NCBI RefSeq assembly: GCF_026745355.1
Contig: NC_079209.1
Location: forward strand, 28,724,865 to 28,788,864
DNA length: 64,000 nt
From: Beta vulgaris subsp. vulgaris
Taxonomy: Eukaryota; Streptophyta; Magnoliopsida; Caryophyllales; Amaranthaceae
Reading direction: 5' to 3'
The notes under the pieces were generated by a model, which was not told the origin of the DNA, did not search any database, and was given only the letters and a program-made list of their open reading frames with translations. A program made the position numbers and the translations under genes. Shown in pieces: positions 33,524 through 43,694 of this stretch (position 1 is the stretch's first letter; each line of letters begins with the position of its first letter).

Positions 33524-36055
33524 TTTTTTTTTTTTGGCACTTCAAAGTTGTTATTGAAAACCAAAAAAAACCGATTACAACCACCAAATCACCTGGTCAA
33601 GTTCCCAAAGAGAGGTAGGTAGCCCCTACAAGGGAAGAGACCCCAACCCTAGTACTGCCCAACAGGTTGAGCAGAACTAAACAATAAGAAGCCTCCTAGC
33701 ATCATCATTACATCTACAGGCAACAGTGAATATAATCTGTTTACAAAGACCAAGGACATCAATTTTAACACCAGTAAACAGCAAACTATTTCTATAAGTC
33801 CACAACTTATATATTGTCTCAGTGAAGAACATGGTGTAGAGCTGATTTTGAGGTGATTTGCTGTGACTCTTGTTAGCCACCATATGGACTTCAGTATCAA
33901 AGCTTCTGATATGATAAGCAAGGCCAATCTGCTGTAGACAAATCTTCCAGACTGCATTGGAAATATTGCATTCAAAGAAGAGGTGATTTCTAGTTTCTGC
34001 AATACTCCCATAAAGAACACAGAGGTTGTCAGGTATGATACCCCAAGAATGAAGCCTGTTCTTTGTAGCCAGTTTATCATGTAAGGCTAACCAAGTAATA
34101 AAGATAGCTTTAGGACTAGCACCATTATTACAGATGATTCTCCTCCACTGTACTTTGACATGGTCCCCTTGCATACATCTGTAAAGCTTTTTAATAGAGA
34201 AATGATCACTAGAAAGCATCTGATGTGCATTATATTCCTGGAAGAGGTCCCTGCTGGTCAAGATTTTCTTTAGAGACCATGATAATCTCTGAGGGATAGC
34301 CATAACATTCACCTGATTTCTCTTTACATAGTAGGCATGGATCCATTTGATCCATAGCCTATCTTGTTTTTGGCTTACAGCCCAATAATGCTTGGCAATA
34401 GCTGCTTTATTCCACATAAGCATATCTTTGATATTCCATCCACCATGAACTTTCTGTAGACAAATGGTATCCCAAGCCACAGGAGCCTTCCTTGAGGTAG
34501 AATCAAGGCCAGTCCATAAGAAGGTCCTACATATTCTTTGCACTTCCCTGATGACCTTCTTAGGGAGAACAAAAATTTGGCACCAGTAAAGTTGGAACCC
34601 TTGGAGCACTGACTGAACAAGGACCAGCCTAGCAGCATAGCTGAGTTTCTTAACAGCCCAAGCTTGCACCCTACTAGTTGTTTTCTCAATAAGACTTTTA
34701 CATTCAGCATAATAGAGCTTCCTAGTGGTGAGGGGAACTCCAAGATACCTGAATGGAAAGGTACCTAATGGTATGTTCACAATCTGCTGTAATATAGCCT
34801 TATCATCATCATTTACACCTGCTATGTAAATGTTGCTCTTGTCCAAGTTAGCTTCAAGACCAGAAGCACAAGAAAATTTGTTGAAAGCATCAAAGAGCAG
34901 CTGTACAGAACTAGAATCAGCTCTAGCAAACATTAGAAGGTCGTCAGCAAACATGAGATGAGTAACTCCAAGCCTTTCACATCTATGATGGAAGTTAAAG
35001 TTAGGAATGTGTTTGAGACTCCCCAAAGATCTAGATAAGTACTCCATTCCTAGAGCAAAGAGAAAGGGAAACATGGGATCACCTTGTCTGAGCCCTTTCT
35101 TAGCCTTAAAAGGCTTACTAGGGACACCATTCACAACAACAGAATATGAAACAGTGGTTACACAAGCCATGATCCAGTTTAGAAATTTAGTAGGGAACCC
35201 AAGTTCAGCCATTACTGAAGCAAGGAAGGACCACTCAATGGAATCATAAGCTTTTTTTAGATCCACTTTCACCATAACACCTAGGAGAGATATGCTTAGT
35301 TGTGTAGCCTTTGATCAATTCAGTAGCAAGCAGGATGTTATCAGAGAGATTTCTCCCAGGCATGAAGCCAGACTGAGCCAAGTCAACCACTTCACCAATC
35401 ATATCATGCATCCTACTAGTTAAAATTTTTGCAATAATTTTATAGAGGACAGTGCAGCAAGCTATTGGCTTGTACTCTTTCACATAAGAAGGACTAGCCA
35501 CTTTAGGGATCAAAGTAACTAGAGTGCAGTTAATGGAAGGAATCAGGATACCAATATCAAAGAAATGCATCACAGCAGTGTATATCTCAGATTTTATAAC
35601 AGGCCAAGATTTTTTAAAAAATAGGCTGTTAAATCCATCAATACTAGGGGCCTTGGAGTCAGCAATACCCTTTAAAGCATCATCAATTTCTTGGTGAGTG
35701 ATAGGCCTTGTCAGCTCTGCAGCAGCAGTGGTACTAACTTGTGTACCATTTTGAAGCAAAGGTAAGTCCACAGCAGGGAGGGTATCAGCTGAGGTGCCAA
35801 GAAGTGACTGAAAAAAGCTCACCACCTCCTTTTGAATATCATCATTGTTGTACAGAGCAATACCAGACTCAGAATAAAGAATATCAATGCTATTTCTCAT
35901 CATCCTTTCTTTCATTGCCTGAAAGAAGAAGTGATTGTTGTCATCCCCCTGCTTGAGCCATTGAATTCTTGATTTTTGTTTGGGAGCTGATTCATCAATC
36001 TGGAGGAGTTTGTTGAGCTTCAGTAACAGCTCTTTCTCTTGTCTTGCAAGAGTGT
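33524..36055 (-). mobile_element. 5'-truncated L1-type LINE inside CACTA-2
   Basis: A poly-A tail (T run, 33524-33535 on +) and a perfect 15-bp duplication TACACAACAAAGATT (33509-33523 and 36056-36070) bracket 2.5 kb with a non-LTR reverse transcriptase on the minus strand. ORF1 and the endonuclease are missing, so insertion was 5'-truncated, as is usual for target-primed reverse transcription. Reading frames are largely open, so it is recent. Confidence 0.9.
33677..36055 (-). pseudogene. LINE reverse transcriptase (ORF2, partial)
   Basis: Two minus-strand frames (36055-35244 and 35275-33677) joined by a frameshift near 35265. The first holds the N-terminal RT region: SKAPSIDGFNSLFFKKSWP, TLIPKVASPSYVKEYKPIAC, AQSGFMPGRNLSDNI. 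The second has VKVDLKKAYDSIEWSFL, KGLRQGDPMFPFLFAL, the catalytic FADDLLMF (Asp pair at 34940-34945) and RYLGVPLTTRKL. A C-terminal zinc-binding reverse-transcriptase domain follows (FITWLALHDKLATKNRL, NHLFFECNISNAVW). The RT palm is complete; the upstream AP-endonuclease is absent through truncation. Confidence 0.9.
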
Positions 36056-36368
36056 TACACAACAAAGATTAACAGCAGTCCTCAGAACTGGAAATTTTTT
36101 TAAGTTAGTACTAGTATTAACAGCAGCCAATATCTCAAAGTCGGCACATTCGTATGATGACAACAGCTAATTCCTCAAACCTTGAACATCTCTTTGACTA
36201 GTATTAACTACTAAGCAATAATTAACATAAAAAGACACATACCAAACAGAAGTCCATACCAAACAAAGAAAAAAAATGCAACAAATAGTTTTCAATTCAA
36301 GCAAACTAAACCAGCCTAACATAAGCAGAAAAAACTTCAAATGTGTGGTAAAAAATTGAAGAGAATAC

Positions 36369-36557
36369 CTGATATCTCTGATGTTTTCAAAGAATTCTAA
36401 AGAATAGATATTATCATCATCAGCAAAGTAAACAATGCCATCAAGTTTATGAAGCTCAATATGCTCAAGAGCCGCATTCCTCTGCTCAACACCTCTATCT
36501 TTAATATTGGTCAAGTTCTTATGGCAAACCAAATGGCGAAACATCACTCCTGTGTTC
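36369..36557 (-). pseudogene. Captured exon, GT43 glycosyltransferase (IRX14/IRX9-like)
   Basis: The minus-strand frame reads [40 protein letters not shown], then [20 protein letters not shown]. The DDD of FADDDN is the metal/UDP-sugar-binding DxD motif of family 43 glycosyltransferases (xylan backbone synthesis, Golgi). Acceptor GGTTAG|GAAC and donor ATCAG|GTATTC flank it exactly. Only this exon is present. Confidence 0.7.
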
Positions 36558-37313
36558 CTAACCTCAACTTTAGCATACACAAGGCTTATACAATTATATG
36601 ACTATATTATACCAGATGCATGAGATAGCATATGCATACACATCTTCATAACCTCAACTTTAGCATACAGTTAAATAGGACTCCATCAAATAGGATGCAT
36701 TTTCTATTTTCACAGTAGCATATACAATTATATTAAAACATTATGAGTGAAGAAGAAAAAAAGAAATAACTCAAGGTGCTGTAAACGCAACGATGCAACA
36801 GAGAAAGTATATAATGGAGATGAAGTTGTAAACACATATACATTTTCTTTAATAAATAGAGATATATGAAATTAAAGTCCCGTTGAACTATACATCTCTT
36901 GTCTTTCTGTAAGGCAGTATATATATAACTGAGCTAATTAAGGACATTTTTTATTGGTTTGAGAAATGATGCATATAAATATATGAAAGCTACAAACAAT
37001 AATGATCAAAGTGAGAGGATACTACCATGAACAAGGGATAAGAAGCTTAGCATTAGTGCAGCAAGCTCGCCTAACAGGGCCATAAACTTCTTTAAGATTC
37101 CTATATTTGTACATACCATCAAAACATCATTGACAACTCATATTCGGGGAAATAAATTTGTTCTTTCTATACCAGTCTCTAAGTCACACTTGAAAGCCAA
37201 AATAAGTACCTATAATCAATAATGAGAAAGGACTCCCTAGATGTTAGCCTACTACAGGTTGTACTTACCATCTAACAGGAATGTAAAATGTTGTTTCAGC
37301 AGGGACACCGCAT

Positions 37314-37575
37314 TCACCACCAGGTAGAAATTAGCTCATCGTGGCTTCCAGTTTCCACAATTTTCCCACCTTGAACAACTGCTATGATTTCTGCATTCCT
37401 TACTGTGGAAAGCCGGTGAGCCACAACCACAGTTGTTCGGCCTACCATGACCCGATCAAGTGCCTGATGCACACTCTTTTCAGACTCTGCATCAAGTGCA
37501 CTGGTTGCTTCATCAAGTAGCAGTATTGATGGGTTCTTCACTAAAGCACGTGCTATAGCAACCCTTTACTTCTGT
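37314..37575 (-). pseudogene. Captured fragment, ABCB-type ABC transporter nucleotide-binding domain
   Basis: The minus-strand frame reads [40 protein letters not shown], then [20 protein letters not shown] and [13 protein letters not shown]. Walker B (ILLLDE), D-loop (SALD) and H-loop (AHR) are intact. The ABC signature LSGGQ and Walker A lie upstream in normal genes and are absent here; the sequence becomes unrelated just before VAIARAL. It ends STWW and a stop. This is the tail of an ATP-binding cassette, not a working transporter. Confidence 0.75.
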
Positions 37576-38620
37576 CTATGTCTTCAATCTCCGTCATTGT
37601 GGATCTTCTATGAAACAACACCAACAAAATTAGCACATTAATAACTGGTGTTTAAAGAATTAGCAAACATGATTAAAGACAATAAACAAAGAAGTAAGAA
37701 CAGATGGGAACAATGTTAAAGACCTATTGCTTGACAATAAACTAAGAGTCGTCTGCTACTTTTAGATCTTGAAAAGCAACAATGCCCAACTCCACTCTGT
37801 ACTGTCTCTCTCCTCTACCCACCAAGAGAGAGAGAAAAAAGAAAATAAAAGAAAGAGACATTTTTTTTTTGCTGGATAAGTAAAGAGCAGAGAAAGAATA
37901 CTCTGTGGCAGACAACAATCTCTCTTGTGTCCCAATAATGCAAGTATATTCAAACTCCAATCAACTCAGAAACAAATTTTATTTCATGTCAAGTATTTAT
38001 TTCTCAAAATTATGTACATTTTAATCTGTTGTTTATCTTTTTTTCTTTTTTTGCTATTATCAGACTAAAACAGTTCAAGTTGGCAACTTATCAGATCTAG
38101 CAACTGAGAGAGAAATTCATGATTTTTTTCTCGTTTTCTGGTGATATTCAGCACATTGAGATCCGCCGGTTTGTTCTTTCACACTACTATTTCTAAAACC
38201 CTAAACGAAATCAAAGAAAACCCTAACAAAATCCCCAAATTTAGAAAACCAAAAAAACCTAAAATACAGCAATAAAACTAAATTGCAGCAATAAATTTCG
38301 AACGAAAATACCTGGACATGCATTCCAAGGAATGGACCAAGAGTGAAGAGGGGAAGAGATAGAAGCAGTTTGATGGAGAGGGAGAGAGAGAGAAGCAGTT
38401 TGATGGAGAGGGAAAGAGAGAGAGAACGACAAAGGACGAAGGAGGAGGTGGTGGGGTGAGCAAAGGACGACGAAGGGAGGCACGGTGGTGGTGGTGGAGT
38501 ACAATGCGAGGTTTCACTTGAGCGAGGGGCTTGGGAGTTGGGGGGGAGTGAAAACAATCGAGGGAAGGAAAGAAAATAATCAACCCAAGAAATAGGTATA
38601 GTGCTTCATGAATTGAGAGA
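37576..38620 (-). other. CACTA-2 5' region upstream of captured exons
   Basis: On the minus strand this precedes all captured exons. 38340-38580 is a CT/GA-rich low-complexity stretch (minus strand TCTCTCTC and CCACCACCACC), and 38180-38240 contains AAACCCTA-type sequence. It looks like a plant promoter/5' leader, so it could drive the fragments to its left. Its apparent ORFs are low-complexity and I do not regard them as genes. Confidence 0.35.
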
Positions 38621-38624
38621 GGGT

Positions 38625-38737
38625 CTAAGTGCTCGGGTTGGTTCTAACCAACCCGGAGCATTTGACATCAAATGCTCGGGTTGATTAGTCAACCGGAGCA
38701 TTTGATAAGTAGCAAAAGCATTTTTTTTCCACTAGTG
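38625..38737. repeat. CACTA-2 right terminal and subterminal repeats
   Basis: GAGCATTTGA and AAATGCTCGGG motifs in both orientations close to the terminus CCACTAGTG (38729-38737), mirroring the left-end array. Confidence 0.8.
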
Positions 38738-38740
38738 TCA

Positions 38741-40130
38741 ATATTCTTCTGATCCAAACTTATTTCAAGCTCTGAAATTTTTTCTTTCAGTTCTGTACAA
38801 ATAAGTTCAAGTTCAGCAGAACGGCTTTCACTTAGGTTTAAGTTTCGAGTTACCTCTCTTAATTTCTTTTTGTTAGCTTTATAAGCAGCATTTCTTTTAA
38901 CGTTTTGTTCAATGGCAGAATCAATAAAACCTAGTAACTCATCTCTATCACAATATCTCACTTGTTCTTGCATATTAGAGATAGTTACCTGTTCTTCGTC
39001 GGAAGAGCTGCTTCCTGCCATGAGGCACATGTGTCCTTTGTTTCCTAAACTGGTCTGCTTCTGGTCTATGTCTCCAATCAGAGCAGTCACACACATTAGG
39101 GCTTCATCTTCCTCGCTTTCACCACCTGAATCAGAATCACCCCAGGCGGCTAGCATAGCCCTCTTAGTCATTTTATTCTCTCTCTGTCCTCCTTTATAAT
39201 TCTTCCATGCTGGACAATCCTTGATCATGTGTCCAGTTTCTCCACATTTGAAGCCACCAGTGCTGAACCTGGTCTTCTTCAAGTTGCCCTTGTTCTTCAA
39301 AGACTTCCCCTTGAACTGCGTTCTAAGACTCCTCTCAAACCTCTTAGCCATGAGCCCACTCATCGAGATCTTCATCATTTTCCTCACCCTTCAAAGCTAA
39401 CCCACGACTTTTGGTTGTACTTTCCTCCTTTAAATCCACCAACATCTCATGAGTCATTAATGACCCAATAAGTTGTTCCATGGATAATTTCGTTAGATCC
39501 TTAGCCTCCTGAATATCAGTCACCTTGGACAGCCATTTACCTGTCAAACTTCTCAAGATCTTTCTCACCAAATCTTCATTAGTAAAGTCTTTTCCAAGAG
39601 ATTTAAGTTCATTGATAATTGTCATGAAACGAGTAAACATATCTCTTATATTTTCATCTCGGTTCATATCAAAAGTTTCATATTTAGACATAAGCATATC
39701 AACCTTAGATCTCCTGACTTCACTGGTGCCTTCATAGGCTAATTCTAAGGTTTCCCATATTTCCTTAGCAGTAGAGCATGCTAATATACGGCTTACCTCA
39801 TTATCAGCAATACCTTGTTGAAGTAGTGACATGGCCTTTGCATTCTTCTCGAAGGTCTTCAGATCTGTAGTAGTGTACTCACTCTCCTTCTTCTCTGTTC
39901 CATCTGAATTGTTAGCCACCTTCCTTGGTCCATTCCTGATGATCATCCAGCACTCATAGTCTGTGCCAATCAATGATTAGATTTCTCATGCAATTCTTCC
40001 ACCAAGGATAGTTAATTCCATTGAACTTTGGTAGCCTTGATCCTCCGGGTCCACTGGTCATTTCTTGAGTAGTCATTATGTCCTCCTTCTCTAGGTGTTA
40101 CCCTTTCAAGAAGTTAGGCTCTGATACCAA
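38741..40130 (-). pseudogene. Sirevirus gag, N-terminal part
   Basis: Minus strand. The frame from 39973 has YECWMIIRNGPRKV, NAKAMSLLQQGIADNEVSRI, KEIWETLELAYEGTSEVRRS, FTRFMTIINELKSLGKDFTN and KILRSLTGKWLSKVTDIQEA, the UBN2-type gag domain. A stop/frameshift near 39345 leads to a basic stretch, a CCHC knuckle (CGETGHMIKDC) and the start of a coiled coil (KLREVTRNLNLSESRSAELE), cut by CACTA-2 at 38740. The long coiled-coil extension after the knuckle is usual in Sireviruses. Confidence 0.8.
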
Positions 40131-40131
40131 T
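40112..40131 (-). promoter_or_regulatory. Sirevirus primer-binding site
   Basis: On the minus strand the 5' LTR end CTTACA is followed by AT and TGGTATCAGAGCC, complementary to initiator tRNA-Met, the usual copia primer. Confidence 0.85.
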
Positions 40132-41270
40132 TGTAAGTGCAAGAGACACTCAAGAGGGGGGGTGAATTAAGTGTTTGTCCGAATGTTGTAACTTTTTTTA
40201 TTATAGTAAGAACAGTAAAAGAACAGTTCTCTAGCAGCGGAAATAAAAGCAATGAATAAAACAACACCGGGATTTAACGAGGTTCGACTTCTAATAAGTC
40301 TACGTCCTCCACTCACTCACTCTTTTATTAATCAACTCAGAATAACAAAAGAATTACACTCAATCACTTATGCACCTATGCACAAGATGATTCCCCAACT
40401 TCCACCTATGGAAGTTCGACTCAACCACCAACTATGATGGTCCAAATGAAGTTGATACCTGATCAACTTCCCCAGCAAACTGAACTCACAGAATGCTCAA
40501 ATACAATCAGTTTTTCTCTCAAAAATAAAACAGCCTTACACGCTTAGAATGAGAGTAATTTAAGATCTATGTGGTATTCAGGTTTATGCTTAGGTTTGAG
40601 AGTTCAAGAGATGAAGTGCTTTTGCTTAGAGTATTCTGAAAATATGCGTGCAAAAGCTTGAGGTTTGTGTGCTAACAAAACTCCTTAAATAAGCCTTTGG
40701 TAAGTAAATATTTACATGATATTATGAGAGTATATTTTCCCTTGAAAGTATGAAAATTATTCCAAGGGAAAATATACTAAATATAATATCATATAATACA
40801 CTTACCATATTTAAGAAATCTTGCTCACACAACAAACCATGCATCCGTGTATTTTAAAAATCAATTTTGTGCGGAAGGAAAACTTTCCTAAAATACGAAT
40901 GCATGAAGTAAAACCTTGAGGACTGGTTCATATCTGTTCCCAGACTGTTTCCAATCAACCAAGTTTTACTTGTAGTTGTGTATGACAATTAACCGAGGTT
41001 TCTTGTCATCCACAACTAGCTCATTTCTCTAGTTCAAACCTTTATAGTGCATCCAAATCTTTATACCACGTACATTGCATCTAAGACCTAAATGCTACAA
41101 CTTGATCTTGGTCTTCATACAATTCTTCAAGACTTGGCTTCACTAGCTTCGTCTTTCTATCCATTGAACTCTTACTTTGGCACCTACACATGTAAACAGA
41201 AACATGTATGCAATATAATAGTTCAAGGTGGTTTGTCATCATTCAAAACTCAAAAACAAGGAACTTAACA
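40132..41270 (-). mobile_element. Sirevirus 5' LTR
   Basis: Matches 21739-22871 with scattered substitutions and small indels. Contains the second copy of the long hairpin (40698-40807). Followed by the CTTAG duplication at 41271. Confidence 0.9.
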
Positions 41271-41275
41271 CTTAG

Positions 41276-41832
41276 GTTTCCCAAAACGTCTATTGGAGGT
41301 CAATTTTTCCCAAAGGGTTCGTCAACACCACCTTCTGGATCTCACAATCGATGTTGGCCTTATAAAGACTCAACCAGTTCATTCCAAGAATCACATCCAG
41401 GTCTCCTAAATTGAATTCTATTTGGTCATACAGGAAGACACATCCTCCTATCTTCAAAGGCAGGTTTTTAAACAACTTGGTGCACTTTATGATTTCTCCA
41501 GTAGGAATACTAATAGACAAGTCAATTACTTCAAAGTCTACTAATCCCATACTCTTTACAACGGATGACGATATAAAAGAATATGTTACCCCCGAATCAA
41601 ATGATGTTTTAACAAGGACTGAGTTAATAGAAAAATTACCAGAAACTACATCGGCAGATTTCTCAGCTTCCTTTCGACTCATCATATACATCTTTCCCGC
41701 AGGCTTATTCTGGTTGGGGTTCTCACCTGCCATCTTGCTATAGCTTCCTTGATTCTTTTGTTGTCCCCTAGGCTTAGAACCTTGGTTTCCAGACTGGTTG
41801 GATCTTGACCTGATTACTATTCCTTTGACCAT
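41276..41832 (-). pseudogene. Tekay-R aspartic protease
   Basis: The minus-strand frame has the retropepsin motif TSFDSGVTYSFISSS (usual DSGA reads DSGV), the strand VIDLSISIPTGEIIKCTKLF and GDLDVILGMNWLSLYKANID, then IQKVVLTNPLGKIDLQ and a TAG. It continues across the Sirevirus into RT at 21738. It overlaps the gag frame end in another frame, so gag and protease are now out of register. Confidence 0.75.
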
Positions 41833-42724
41833 TCAGGTCTTTACCATGCTTAGAATAGCACTCATACTCCCTATGACCCTTCTTCTGGCAGTAGTTACAA
41901 GTCACTGGTTCCCCCTTACAATCCTTCCCATGATGGTTTTTATCACAGAACTTATAGTGATGCACTCTCTCAGGTCTACCCTTGTTCCGGTTATCCTGGT
42001 TGTTTCTCCCTTGGAAATTCCCATTACTATTCCGGTTTTTTTTTAAATTCCCTTGGCTTCCTCCAATATTAACATCCTTTCTCTTTTCACCTACTACCCC
42101 ATTTCTCTTATCCCTCCTGGTCTGTAACCCATAAATATGAGATGCTCTCCCATACACCACATCTAGGGACGTAAAGGTCTCACCTCCTAATCCCAGTTGG
42201 ATCTCTTCAGTTAAGCCTTGCTCGAACCTCTGGGCCATGAGTTCCTTAGTGGGTACAACCTAAGGTGCAAATCTAGACAGGGCTATAAATTTTCCATAGT
42301 ACTCAAAGATGGTCATACTACCCATCCTCGAGTTAATGAATTCTTGGGCTTTCTGCTTCCTCATAAAGGCAGGGTAAAACTTCCCTCTCAAGGTAAACAA
42401 AAATGCTTCCCAATTGAATCCTTCAGCAGCACTCAACCTAGCACCATTTTCCCTCCACCATAGGTCAACCTCATCCTTTAGGTACAACACAGCCTGACCT
42501 ACTCTCATATTACTAGGGCAGTTCACTACCTCAAATAGTTTTTCGAACTCCCTAATCCAATTCTCTAAGAAGGCCGGGTCAGATTGCCCCTTAAAGTAGG
42601 GTGGTTTAACTTTAGCTAATCTTTCGAACATCTCTCCAGCAGTCTCAGGACGCTCCACCCTCTCTTGAGTCAATTTCTCTGCCAAAAGGCGAATAGTAGC
42701 AGCTAAATCGGTATTGTTGGCCAT
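41774..42724 (-). pseudogene. Tekay-R gag
   Basis: Minus strand, ATG at 42724 (MANNTDLAATIRLLAEKLTQ). Gag core motifs are VKPPYFKGQSDPAFLENWIR, AVLYLKDEVDLWWRENG, FTLRGKFYPAFMRKQKAQEF and YYGKFIALSRFAP, then one in-frame TAG near 42260. It resumes with AQRFEQGLTEEIQLGL, an Asn/Gly/Arg-rich linker and two knuckles: CDKNHHGKDC and CNYCQKKGHREYEC. Apart from one stop it is nearly intact. Layout matches Tekay-F gag. Confidence 0.85.
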
Positions 42725-43204
42725 TCTACTCCGGGACCTGAAAGTAATATAACTCTACTTTAGGTTCCAGTATTACTTATGTGTTCATCTAATAAGGCAA
42801 TATTTGATTTAATCATTGAAGATCACATCAACAAACAATTTTTCACTAGTTTCAACATGGAATGTTCTCTAACAATCACATACTCATTCACGAAAAATAT
42901 ATCCACCTCAATATGCAAGTAGGAACAAGCAAGTAAGAATATAATCACATAATGAAAATTTAAATTGAAAAAAAATATATTCTCATCACGTGCCTAGAAT
43001 AAATTCTTACTCACTTAAATATAAATTAGATAATAACTTTTATTCATCCATAAAGGGTATTTAATAAAAAGAATGTCATAATATTATATTTTCCTAGAAT
43101 AATAATTCTATAAATCTTCTCTATCACTGTTGGTCAAACATCCAACATTATTTTATGATAAAACTAGTATACTATATATTATTAACCAGACACATAAAAT
43201 AAAT

Positions 43205-43609
43205 CTAAGGTACTACATTGCTAGTCCTATCCTTAGCTTCTTGATACTGATCAGGCATAAATGTTGCATCATCAGCTTCCTCTTTTTCCACATCCTCATC
43301 ATAATCAATGTACCTCATTTGCCTTTTGGATCTTCTAATGGGTCGAGTATCCTCATCCTCTTCAGGTTTGGTTTCAGTTTCAGTTTCATACCTGAAACAA
43401 GCATGATAAATGTCTTCCCTAGTTTTACACCTAGCATTGTCAAGTTCAATTATAACCTCGTCATCACTAGGTATCCCTTTCCTCAAGATGCAACGCATAG
43501 TCCATTTTAGATCCGTGTATTCTCTATCGTCGACGGGTGCAATGTCTTCGTCAACTTCATCATCACTCAGGACGATAGGGTTATAGTAGCTTCCTAGTCT
43601 GGCAGGCAT
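43205..43609 (-). CDS. Extra ORF upstream of gag in Tekay-R, unknown function
   Basis: About 134 codons from MPARLGSYYNPIVLSDDEVD on the sense strand of the element, between the LTR remnant and gag (ATG at 42724). It is uninterrupted. It is strongly acidic (IAPVDDREYTDLKW, ETETETKPEEDEDTRP, YIDYDEDVEKEEADD) with a short basic patch (IRRSKRQMR). No signal peptide, membrane segment or domain is recognisable. Persistence of an open frame in an element whose pol is riddled with lesions, and an ORF at the same place in Tekay-F, argue that it is a real accessory gene of the family. Confidence 0.55.
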   Translation of the reverse strand: MPARLGSYYNPIVLSDDEVDEDIAPVDDREYTDLKWTMRCILRKGIPSDDEVIIELDNARCKTREDIYHACFRYETETETKPEEDEDTRPIRRSKRQMRYIDYDEDVEKEEADDATFMPDQYQEAKDRTSNVVP

Positions 43610-43694
43610 GTTTAGGGAACTACAATACAATAAACCATAATGCCTTAGTACTCTCTCTAACGTATTCCCACAAGAGACAATAAGAGTAAGTATA

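Larger units (their letters stand above)
30358..38737 (-). mobile_element. CACTA-2: gene-fragment-carrying CACTA transposon
   Basis: The left end CACTAGTAGAAAAAACCTC and the reverse complement of the right end CACTAGTGGAAAAAAAATGC are terminal inverted repeats. Both are flanked by TCA (30355-30357, 38738-38740), a perfect 3-bp duplication. AAATGCTCCGG and its complement recur at both ends as subterminal repeats. No transposase is visible. Instead the interior carries exon-like pieces of at least five host genes, all on the minus strand, and a later LINE insertion. 8,380 bp, or about 5.8 kb without the LINE. It sits in the Sirevirus gag. Confidence 0.85.
21739..41270 (-). mobile_element. Sirevirus-type Ty1/copia element, minus strand, split by CACTA-2
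   Basis: LTRs of 1.13 kb (21739-22871 and 40132-41270) are about 97% alike. On the minus strand: 5' LTR, initiator-Met primer site, gag with zinc knuckle, protease, integrase, RT, RNase H, a long extra ORF, several polypurine tracts and the 3' LTR. The long gag, the extra ORF after pol and the repeated polypurine tracts are hallmarks of the Sirevirus (SIRE/Maximus) genus. Without CACTA-2 it is about 11.1 kb. It lies between the protease and RT of Tekay-R. Confidence 0.85.

Noticed and set aside
37314..37575. A genuine ABC transporter gene
   Set aside because: Only the end of one nucleotide-binding domain is present, without Walker A, signature motif or membrane helices, and it lies inside CACTA ends with a TSD.
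38201..38583. Pro/Ser-rich ORFs on the minus strand as a small protein gene
   Set aside because: Three overlapping frames are open only because of CT-rich and CCA repeats; there is no consistent codon pattern.
43130..43510. Hydrophobic plus-strand ORF
   Set aside because: A shadow of the acidic Tekay-R extra ORF on the other strand.
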